Shown here: in pieces, positions 6,798-13,353 of the stretch
How positions within the stretch are numbered: the stretch's first letter is position 1
Layout: the number at the start of each line of letters is the position of its first letter
NCBI GenBank assembly: GCA_005878515.1
Contig: VBLZ01000078.1
Location: 1 to 16,336, forward strand
DNA: 16,336 nucleotides
Direction of reading: 5' to 3'
Source: Methanobacteriota archaeon
GTDB lineage: Archaea; Thermoplasmatota; Thermoplasmata; RBG-16-68-12
Notes under the pieces: model-generated
What the model saw: the letters and a program-made list of their open reading frames with translations, nothing else
What the model was told of the DNA's origin: nothing
Database searches by the model: none
Translations under genes and position numbers: made by a program

Positions 6798-8729
6798 TCA
6801 CGCATGCCGGCGCGATTGCGCGTATCGGATGCCGCCTCCGGCGAGGAGGACCTCTCGCTGGTACGGCCGCAACTCGACGCGGACCGCGGTCTTCGTGCCG
6901 CGCGTGAGATTTTCCACGACCGCATCGCCGCGTCCACGAATCGCCGCGAGCAGGTTCGTGATCCGGAGGCGGTCCCCTTGCTGGATTTCGTTGTAACCCT
7001 TCGGGTCCGCGAAGGTGACGGGAGGGATACCCGAGTTCACCAGGTTGTCCATGTGGATTCGCGCGAACCCCTTCGCGAGGACCAGGTGCACGCCCAGGAA
7101 CATCGGTGCGACCGCGGCGTGCTCCCGCGAGGAACCTTGGCCGTAGTTCTCGCCCGCGACGATGAATCCGCCGCCCGCCTTCTTCGCGCGTTCCGGGAAC
7201 GTCGGGTCCACGTATTCGAAGACGTGTTCCGCGATCGCGGGGATGTTCGACCGCAACGGGAGGATCTTCGCCCCGGCGGGCATGATGTGGTCTGTCGAGA
7301 TGTTGTCGCCAAGACGAAGGAGGACCTCGCCCTCGATCGTGTCTTTCGGCGGCGCGGCGACGGGGAGCGGCGCGATGTTAGGGCCGCGAACAACATGGAC
7401 CGCGGATCGGTCCTTCGGAGGCCATTCGAAACCCGACGTATCGACGGGATACTTCGTGGGCTCCTTCAGGGCCGGATATTTGCCGAGCTCCCGTGGATCC
7501 GTGATGACTCCGTGAACCGCCGTCGCTGCCGCGGTCTCGGGACTGCACAGGTAGACGAGGTCGTCCGCGGTTCCGCTCCGCCCCTCGAAGTTTCGGTTGA
7601 ACGTCCGGACCGAGGCCCCCTTCGTCGGCGGAGCGAATCCCATGCCGATGCACGGGCCGCAGGCCACCTCGAGTTCGCGGACACCGGCCTTGATCAGTTT
7701 CGTCATAAGGCCGCTCGTCAGCATGAGGAGGAGGGTCTGCCGTGAACCCGGGGAGACCGCCATCGCGATGCCGGGAGCGACGTGCTTCCCATCCAGGGCG
7801 TGCGCGACGACGCCGAGATCCCGGAAGGACGAGTTCACGCTGCTCCCGACGGCCACCTGGGCGACCTCGGTCCCGGCGACCTCGCTGACGGGTTTGACGT
7901 TGTCCGGACTCGATGGACATGCAATCAGCGGTTCGAGCGTCCCGAGATCGATGTCGACCGTGTCGTCGTAGTGGGCGTCTTCGTCGGCGACGAGTGACTT
8001 GAAGTCCTTCCCCCGGGCCTGGGCGGTAAGGAACTGCTTCGTCAGCCCGTCCGCCGGGAACACGGAACCGGTCGCGCCGAGCTCCGTTCCCATATTCGCG
8101 ATCGTTCCCCGAGAAGGGACGGTCAACTCCTTCAACGCGGGACCCGCGTACTCGAGAACCTTGTTCTTCGCCCACTTCACGTCGAAGCGGTTCAACAATT
8201 CCAAGATTACGTCCTTCGCGCTCACCCACGGTTTGAATTTGCCCGTGAGGTTGACCTGGACCACTTCGGGCATCGTGAGCCGGTACGGCTCGCCCGCCAT
8301 CGCGTTCGCGACCTCGAAGCCGCCCGCACCGATCGCGAGCATGCCGCAGGCTCCCGCATGCGGCGTGTGGGAGTCGCAGCCGAGCATCGTCTCCCCTGGG
8401 ATGTCGAAGCGCTCCATGTGGGCCCAATGGCTGATGCCGTTTCCCGGTCCTGAGAAGATCGCGCCGTACCGCTCGCACACGCTCCGCAAGAAGCGGTGGT
8501 CGTCCGCATTCTCGTATCCGGTCTGGAGGATGTTGTGGTCTACGTACTGCGTCGCCTGTCGAATCGCGACGGCGCCCTGTCCCATCTGCTCGAACTCGAG
8601 CCACGCGAGCGTTCCGGTCGCATCCTGGAGGAGCGCCTGGTCCATCCCGAGCGCGATCTCGTCGCCGGGATTCATCGCGCCGTCGGCGAGGTGAGAACGG
8701 ATGAGTTTGTGGGTGAGCGTTTCCCCCAT
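6798..8729 (-). CDS. Aconitate hydratase (aconitase, short Aquifex-like type)
   Basis: This TCA-cycle enzyme interconverts citrate and isocitrate through cis-aconitate. At 643 residues it matches the short aconitases (TIGR01342-like) rather than the 750-900-residue AcnA/AcnB. The order is normal: YVDHN (about 62-66), LGCDSHTPHAG (117-126), ACGPCIGMG (356-364), then the swivel domain with ISTDHIMPAG and GENYGQGSSREHAA. The cluster Cys pair is C357/C360. The usual third cluster Cys, in GSCTNSS of typical aconitases, is Ser here (VGSSVNSSFRDL, S297); C271 in IACPSSPDN is a different, nearby Cys. Either this subfamily tolerates Ser or the cluster is bound differently. The ATG has GGAGA 7-8 nt upstream. 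It is upstream of hmgA on the same strand and divergent from the epimerase gene. Homoaconitase or isopropylmalate isomerase is less likely because both domains are fused. Confidence 0.88.
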   Translation of the reverse strand: MGETLTHKLIRSHLADGAMNPGDEIALGMDQALLQDATGTLAWLEFEQMGQGAVAIRQATQYVDHNILQTGYENADDHRFLRSVCERYGAIFSGPGNGISHWAHMERFDIPGETMLGCDSHTPHAGACGMLAIGAGGFEVANAMAGEPYRLTMPEVVQVNLTGKFKPWVSAKDVILELLNRFDVKWAKNKVLEYAGPALKELTVPSRGTIANMGTELGATGSVFPADGLTKQFLTAQARGKDFKSLVADEDAHYDDTVDIDLGTLEPLIACPSSPDNVKPVSEVAGTEVAQVAVGSSVNSSFRDLGVVAHALDGKHVAPGIAMAVSPGSRQTLLLMLTSGLMTKLIKAGVRELEVACGPCIGMGFAPPTKGASVRTFNRNFEGRSGTADDLVYLCSPETAAATAVHGVITDPRELGKYPALKEPTKYPVDTSGFEWPPKDRSAVHVVRGPNIAPLPVAAPPKDTIEGEVLLRLGDNISTDHIMPAGAKILPLRSNIPAIAEHVFEYVDPTFPERAKKAGGGFIVAGENYGQGSSREHAAVAPMFLGVHLVLAKGFARIHMDNLVNSGIPPVTFADPKGYNEIQQGDRLRITNLLAAIRGRGDAVVENLTRGTKTAVRVELRPYQREVLLAGGGIRYAQSRRHA

Positions 8730-8899
8730 GGAAACATCTCCGGCGCGTGGTGAGAGCCTCGTACCCTATCAAGGTTGATGCGTACGAACCGTGACAGATT
8801 CCGATGTTACCCTTAAACAAGGTTGATTCACGGACGGCGTTGCATCATCGCGGTGGGCAGCGTTATCTAGACCGCGTCGCTTCGTCCAGGCGCGAGGCG

Positions 8900-9859
8900 A
8901 TGGCGAAGTACTTTGTGACGGGGGCCACCGGCTTCATCGGCGGTCGCGTCACCCGGCAGTTGGTCGATGCCGGACACGAGGTGGTCGCGATTGCGCGGAA
9001 CCCGGAACGCGCAAAGGACCTCGTCTCGCTCGGGGTCGATGTCCGTCCGGGAGACATCACGGATCCGGATTCGCTGCGCCGCCCGATGGCCGGAGTCGAT
9101 GGGGTGTTCCACATCGCGGGCTGGTACAAGATCGGCTCGAAGGATCGGGCGCAGGGCGAGCGCATCAATGTGGCGGGCACGCGGAACGTGTTGACCGCCA
9201 TGAGGGATCTCGGCATCCGGAAAGGGGTCTACACGAGCACGCTCGCGGTGTTCTCCGACACGCACGGCGAGCTGGTCGACGAAACGTATCGGCGCGACGG
9301 TCCATGGCTGACGGAGTACGACCGAACGAAGTGGGTGGCCCACTACGAGGTTGCGGAACCGATGATCCGTGCGGGCCTCCCCCTGGTCATCGTCCAGCCG
9401 GGAGTCAACTATGGTCCGGGAGACACGAGCGAGATCCGGCCCTTGATTTTGCGATATCTGCACCGCAAGCTGCGAGCCCTCCCGAAACGAACCGCGTATT
9501 GCTGGGCCCACGTCGACGATACGGCGCGTGGCCACCTCCTCGCGATGGAGAAAGGAGCCGTCGGGCAGGCGTACATCCTCGCGGGGTGGCCTCACACCTT
9601 GATCGATGCGTTCAGCCTTGCCGAGCGGATTACCGGGATTCCAGCGCCCCGGTTCCACGCGTCGCCCGGTCTGCTGGGTGCAATGGCTGCGATATCTCGC
9701 TCGGAGCGGCTTCGAGTCGCCGCGGGCGTGACCTATCTTGGGAGCAACGCAAAGGCCCGACGCGAGCTGGGATTCGCGCCGCGGCCCCTCGAGGAAGGTC
9801 TTCGCGAAACGCTTCGGCATGAGATGCGGTTGCTCGGAATCGATTCCGCGGCGAGCTGA
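8900..9859 (+). CDS. NAD(P)-dependent epimerase/reductase, extended SDR family
   Basis: A 319-residue Rossmann-fold enzyme. GATGFIGG at residues 8-15 is the extended-SDR dinucleotide motif. GDITD binds the adenine side, STLAVF (113-118) holds the catalytic Ser/Thr region and Y140-x3-K144 (YDRTK) is the catalytic pair. The sequence most resembles dihydroflavonol-4-reductase/HpnA-like epimerases that act on sugars, sterols or hopanoid precursors. The substrate cannot be read from sequence. The open frame extends upstream to 8804, but ATG 8900 starts right at the first beta strand and lies about 30 nt behind a TTATCTA box (8863-8869), which suggests a very short leader. It is divergent from aconitase and 70 nt upstream of the first demethylase, which has its own promoter box. 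Confidence 0.82.
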   Translation: MAKYFVTGATGFIGGRVTRQLVDAGHEVVAIARNPERAKDLVSLGVDVRPGDITDPDSLRRPMAGVDGVFHIAGWYKIGSKDRAQGERINVAGTRNVLTAMRDLGIRKGVYTSTLAVFSDTHGELVDETYRRDGPWLTEYDRTKWVAHYEVAEPMIRAGLPLVIVQPGVNYGPGDTSEIRPLILRYLHRKLRALPKRTAYCWAHVDDTARGHLLAMEKGAVGQAYILAGWPHTLIDAFSLAERITGIPAPRFHASPGLLGAMAAISRSERLRVAAGVTYLGSNAKARRELGFAPRPLEEGLRETLRHEMRLLGIDSAAS

Positions 9860-9881
9860 TCGCGGTCTCGTGAGGAATCCC

Positions 9882-9922
9882 TCAAATAAATGATGCGCGT
9901 TGCCGGCGCAATTCTCCGGAGG
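9882..9922 (+). promoter_or_regulatory. Promoter box and Shine-Dalgarno of demethylase paralogue 1
   Basis: TCAAATAA (9882-9889) lies 40 nt before ATG 9930, and GGAGG (9918-9922) lies 7 nt before it. An archaeal TATA box about 25 nt before transcription start would give a leader of about 18 nt that just includes the Shine-Dalgarno. The same 8-mer stands at the matching place in front of paralogue 2. Confidence 0.55.
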
Positions 9923-9929
9923 AAGTGAC

Positions 9930-11081
9930 ATGCCGTACAACGATGGACAGAGCACCCTGTTCTTCGGACCCTGGTACCGGAAGTCTCCGTTCTTCGAGGC
10001 CACCCAGCGCGCGGGCGCGAAGGCGTACGACATCTACAACCACATGTACCTCCCCGGCCTCTACACCGATCCGTTCGAGGAATACTGGCATCTCATCAAC
10101 CACGTGACCCTCTGGGACGTAAGCGTCGAGCGCCAGGTCGAGATCAGCGGCAAGGACGGTGCGAAGTTCGCGGAGCTCATCACGCCGCGGGACCTGACGA
10201 AATGCGACGTCGGCCAGGGCAAGTATGTGGTCATCACGGACGAAAACGGCGGAATTATCAACGACCCCGTGTTGATCCGCCTGGAGAAAAACCGGTTCTG
10301 GTTGAGCCTCGCGAATTCGGATACCCTGCTGTGGGCGAAGGGGGTCGCCGTCAATTCCGGGATGGACGTGGACATCTCCGAGCCGGACGTTTCACCGCTC
10401 CAGGTGCAAGGACCGGATTCAAAGAACGTCTTGAGGGATCTCGTGGGTCCCGCGGTCCTCGACCTCGGTTACTACTATTTCATGAGGACCAAGATCGACG
10501 GCATTCCGGTCGTCATCACGCGGACCGGTTGGACGGCCGAGGTCGGCTACGAGGTGTATCTGATGGACGGCCGTCGAGGCGTCGAGCTCTGGGACCGGAT
10601 CATGGAAGCCGGGAAGAAATACGACATCCGCCCGATCGCGCCCTCGGAGATTCGGCGGATCGAGGGTGGCATCCTGAATTACGGGTCCGACATGACGCTC
10701 GAAAACAACCCCTACGAAGTCGGCCTGGGCTGGCTCGTCGATCTCGGCAAGAAGGCGGACTTCATCGGGAAGAAGGCGCTCACGAAGATCAAGAAAGAGG
10801 GCGTGAAGCGAAAGCTCGTCGGCGTCGAGATCCCAGGTCCTCAGATCCATGCGTGGGCCACCGAGTTCTGGGACGTGACGAAGGATGGAAAGAAGGTCGG
10901 CCATCTGACGGCCCTCACCTACTCTCCCCGCCTCGAGAAGAACATCGCTTACGCTTGGGTCCCGATCCGATTGGCCAAACTCGGGACGCGGCTCACGATC
11001 GCGACTTCCGCGGGGGACCGCGACGCCATCGTCGTCAAAAAGCCGTTCGTCGATCCGAAGAAGTCGATTCCGAAATCATAG
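9930..11081 (+). CDS. GcvT-fold folate-dependent demethylase, DmdA-like (paralogue 1)
   Basis: A 383-residue aminomethyltransferase-fold protein. The N-terminal region resembles DMSP demethylase DmdA: KAYDIYNHMYLP (31-42), EEYWHL (50-55) and LWDVSVERQVEISG (61-74). The GGIINDPV loop (N111-D112) sits where GcvT has its catalytic DD. TRTGWTAEVGYEVY (198-210) holds E204 and E208, and IRRIEGGILNYGSD (241-254) holds the R-rich folate-binding turn. Family knowledge: such proteins move a methyl or methylene group from an S- or N-methylated small molecule to tetrahydrofolate. True DmdA has Gln at the E204 position, so DMSP should not be assumed. ATG 9930 is preferred over an upstream TTG because GGAGG is 7 nt before it. 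The tail VVKKPFVDPKKSIPKS is shared by all three paralogues. It converges on the DDAH-like gene. Confidence 0.84.
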   Translation: MPYNDGQSTLFFGPWYRKSPFFEATQRAGAKAYDIYNHMYLPGLYTDPFEEYWHLINHVTLWDVSVERQVEISGKDGAKFAELITPRDLTKCDVGQGKYVVITDENGGIINDPVLIRLEKNRFWLSLANSDTLLWAKGVAVNSGMDVDISEPDVSPLQVQGPDSKNVLRDLVGPAVLDLGYYYFMRTKIDGIPVVITRTGWTAEVGYEVYLMDGRRGVELWDRIMEAGKKYDIRPIAPSEIRRIEGGILNYGSDMTLENNPYEVGLGWLVDLGKKADFIGKKALTKIKKEGVKRKLVGVEIPGPQIHAWATEFWDVTKDGKKVGHLTALTYSPRLEKNIAYAWVPIRLAKLGTRLTIATSAGDRDAIVVKKPFVDPKKSIPKS

Positions 11082-11089
11082 CGCGCGAA

Positions 11090-11103
11090 CGGCCTTGGGG
11101 CCG
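11090..11103. terminator. Weak hairpin between convergent genes
   Basis: CGGCC-TTGG-GGCCG is a 5-bp GC stem with a tetraloop in the 30-nt gap between demethylase paralogue 1 and the convergent DDAH-like gene. There is no T-tract; it is a candidate only. Confidence 0.25.
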
Positions 11104-11111
11104 GTTCGAGG

Positions 11112-11954
11112 TCACCTCGATCGGAGGACAGGTCGCGTCAGACAGGTCGCTCCGCCTTCGGCCTTGAGGGAAATCTCCCTCCCGCGGTAGGCCCGGACGC
11201 GACACCCGGCGGCCTCGAGGCGCTTCCGAGTGATCGGGTTTCCTTCGAGGACGATGCAATCGCGGGGCCCGACCGCGAGCACGTTGGGCGCCATCGTGTT
11301 GAATTCCTCGTCCGGGACTTCCACGAATTCGAACCCGTATTCCCGGAGGAATTTCCAGAACGGGACCGGGAAGAGGCGTGGGTACACCACCGCGAGGGCG
11401 TCACCAATGACGCTGATGAGGGACATCAGATGGAGGCACGCATCCGGGCCTTCGAAATACGGCAGCGGGACGGCCTCCACCTCGACACCGATGCCTTTCA
11501 TGGTCTCCCGAATCTGCGTGAGGCCCTCGGCATTCGTTCGGAATCCCTGGCCCACCGCCAACAAGTCGTGATTCACCCAGAGCAGATCGCCGCCTTCCGC
11601 CGTTGCATCGCCACGGAGCCTCGCGAGGATCGGTACGCGAAGCGTGTCGAACGTTCGGGCCATCGATTCCTCTTCACCTCGCCGGAGTTTCTTTCCCATC
11701 CGGAGGATGACCGCCCCACGGTCGGTCACGATGGCGGGATCGTGCACGAAGATCGAATCCGCCTTCCCCGGCTCCGGGTCCTCATGATAACGAACGTCGA
11801 CCCCGGATTGCATCAGCAGATCGACGAGCCGATCGTGCTCTCGCCGAGCCGCGGCGAGGTCGGGTTTCGCGGCATATCCCCACGGCTTCGGGTCCGCCGC
11901 GCCGAACGAAGCGTCGGGCCGCCGCACCAGGACCGTGCGGAGCGGATCCGACAT
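11112..11954 (-). CDS. DDAH/amidinotransferase-fold guanidine-modifying hydrolase
   Basis: A 280-residue member of the pentein superfamily (DDAH, arginine deiminase, amidinotransferase). The catalytic set is recognisable: D72 in SIFVHDPAIV, EGGD at 120-123, H175 in LHLMSLIS and nucleophile C271 in GGATCLTRPV near the C-terminus. The size fits dimethylarginine dimethylaminohydrolase (about 255-285) and is clearly shorter than arginine deiminase (about 410). DDAH splits methylated arginine into citrulline and (di)methylamine. Relatives instead act on arginine, ornithine-type or other guanidino compounds, so the substrate is open. The ATG at 11954 has no strong Shine-Dalgarno. It lies inverted between demethylase paralogues 1 and 2, and may have been inserted into, or recruited to, the demethylase cluster. 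Confidence 0.8.
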   Translation of the reverse strand: MSDPLRTVLVRRPDASFGAADPKPWGYAAKPDLAAARREHDRLVDLLMQSGVDVRYHEDPEPGKADSIFVHDPAIVTDRGAVILRMGKKLRRGEEESMARTFDTLRVPILARLRGDATAEGGDLLWVNHDLLAVGQGFRTNAEGLTQIRETMKGIGVEVEAVPLPYFEGPDACLHLMSLISVIGDALAVVYPRLFPVPFWKFLREYGFEFVEVPDEEFNTMAPNVLAVGPRDCIVLEGNPITRKRLEAAGCRVRAYRGREISLKAEGGATCLTRPVLRSR

Positions 11955-12050
11955 GCTCTGGCTTCCATAGGTCCGCGACAGGCTGGCCCTCCAAGTTTGG
12001 AAAGGGACCCGCCTTCTTACTGTTTCCCCCCTCCACGGCGACGATGGCCG

Positions 12051-12087
12051 TCAAATAAGCGCTCGCCATTCCGCCGGGTAGTGGAGG
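12051..12087 (+). promoter_or_regulatory. Promoter box and Shine-Dalgarno of demethylase paralogue 2
   Basis: TCAAATAA (12051-12058) lies 38 nt before GTG 12097, and GGAGG (12083-12087) lies 9 nt before it. This repeats the layout in front of paralogue 1 to within two bases. The 142-nt region also serves the divergent DDAH-like gene. Confidence 0.55.
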
Positions 12088-12096
12088 GGATTTCGC

Positions 12097-13251
12097 GTGG
12101 TCATCGAAGGCGGGCAAACGACGCTCTTCTTCGGTACCTGGTACCGGAAATCTCCTTTCTTTGACGCGGCCCGGCGCGCCGGTTGCTACGCGTACGACGT
12201 GTACAACAAGATGTACATCCCGAGCAATTTCGCCGATCCGGTCGAGGAATACTGGCATCTCGTGAATCATGCGACCGTCTGGGACGTCGGATGCGAACGT
12301 CAGGTGGAGATTCGGGGGCCCGACGGATACGAGTTCATGGAGTACCTGACGCCGCGAGACCTCACCACGTGCAAGGTCGGCCAGGCGAAGTACGTCGTCC
12401 TGACGGACGAGCAAGGCGGGCTCATCAACGACCCCGTGCTCACGCGACTCGGGAAGAACCGATTCTGGCTCTCAACCGCGGATAGCGATGTGCTCCTCTG
12501 GGCGAAAGGCGTCTCCTACCACTCTGACTTCGACGTCGGGATCCGAGAACCCGACGTCTCTCCCATGCAAATCCAGGGACCGAAATCGAAAGACGTGCTC
12601 CGCGCGCTCGTGGGCCCATCGGTCTCGAATCTGGAATACTACCACTTTCTCGAAACGACGATCGATGGCATCCCGGTGATCGTCACGAGGACGGGATGGT
12701 CCGCCGAAGTCGGATACGAGATCTATCTGTGCGACGGAAGTCGAGGAACCGATTTGTGGAACCGCGTCATGGCGGCAGGGAAGCCGTTCGACCTTCGGCC
12801 CACCGGTCCCTCCGAGTACCGCCGGATCGAGGCCGGGATCCTGAACTATCCGTCGGACATCAATTGGAATCACAACCCGTACGAAGCCGGCTTGGGATGG
12901 CTCGTCGACCTGGACAAGAAACACGACTTCATCGGCCGAGCGGCGTTGAGAAAGATCAAGAAAGAGGGTCCGAAGAAGAAGCTCGTCGGAGTCGAGGTCC
13001 TGGGTGACGAGGTCGTCCGGCCCTGGCTCCCGCATCCGTGGCCCGTGCGGAAGGACGGCAAAGAGGTCGGAACCTTGACCGCGCTCGCGATGTCGCCGCG
13101 CCTCCAGAAGAACATCGGGTATGCCTGGTTGCCGATTCCATTGACAAAGCTCGGTACCGAAATCGAAATCGTGACGCCTGTCGGTTCGCGGAAGGCGATT
13201 GTGGTCAAGAAGCCATTCATCGATCCGAAGAAGGAAACGCCGAAGTCCTGA
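12097..13251 (+). CDS. GcvT-fold folate-dependent demethylase, DmdA-like (paralogue 2)
   Basis: At 384 residues it aligns without gaps to paralogue 1 over the first 120 residues, and both start GQ(S/T)TLFFG-x-WYRKSPFF. More than half of the residues are identical by eye. The GGLINDPV loop (N111-D112), TRTGWSAEVGYEIY and YRRIEAGILNYPSD are kept, so the folate site looks intact. It differs where the others agree: YNKMYIPSNFADP instead of YNHM-x-x-PGLYTDP, VWDVGCERQ, and SDINWNHNPYEAG instead of SD-x-x-L-x-NNPYEVG. These point to a changed substrate pocket. It starts at GTG with GGAGG 9 nt upstream. It has its own TCAAATAA promoter box, and paralogue 3 follows on the same strand. It may also be a non-DMSP methyl donor enzyme; the reaction is unknown. 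Confidence 0.83.
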   Translation: MVIEGGQTTLFFGTWYRKSPFFDAARRAGCYAYDVYNKMYIPSNFADPVEEYWHLVNHATVWDVGCERQVEIRGPDGYEFMEYLTPRDLTTCKVGQAKYVVLTDEQGGLINDPVLTRLGKNRFWLSTADSDVLLWAKGVSYHSDFDVGIREPDVSPMQIQGPKSKDVLRALVGPSVSNLEYYHFLETTIDGIPVIVTRTGWSAEVGYEIYLCDGSRGTDLWNRVMAAGKPFDLRPTGPSEYRRIEAGILNYPSDINWNHNPYEAGLGWLVDLDKKHDFIGRAALRKIKKEGPKKKLVGVEVLGDEVVRPWLPHPWPVRKDGKEVGTLTALAMSPRLQKNIGYAWLPIPLTKLGTEIEIVTPVGSRKAIVVKKPFIDPKKETPKS

Positions 13252-13328
13252 TTGTTCATCGAACGCGCAATTGATTCTTCGCATCGCCAAAACGCTCATC
13301 TAGCTTTCCAGCTTCCCGGTCCCAAATC

Positions 13329-13344
13329 AGGAGGTGGTACGATA
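13329..13344 (+). promoter_or_regulatory. Extended Shine-Dalgarno before an in-frame ATA
   Basis: AGGAGGTG (13329-13336) matches eight bases of the usual anti-Shine-Dalgarno complement. Counting from GGAGG, 7 nt follow and then ATA (13342-13344), in frame with paralogue 3. The nearest standard start, GTG 13354, is 19 nt from GGAGG. The spacing to ATA equals that between GGAGG and ATG in paralogue 1. Confidence 0.4.
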
Positions 13345-13353
13345 CCCGGCCAC

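Noticed and set aside
8867..10033. A long open minus-strand frame (388 codons) opposite the epimerase and the first demethylase
   Set aside because: It is the antisense shadow of two clearly conserved genes in GC-rich DNA, is rich in Arg, Asp and His and has no recognisable motif.
13252..13353. N-terminal extension of paralogue 3 from TTG 13252
   Set aside because: It begins directly at the end of paralogue 2, has no Shine-Dalgarno, contains the internal AGGAGGTG as coding sequence and has no match in the paralogues.
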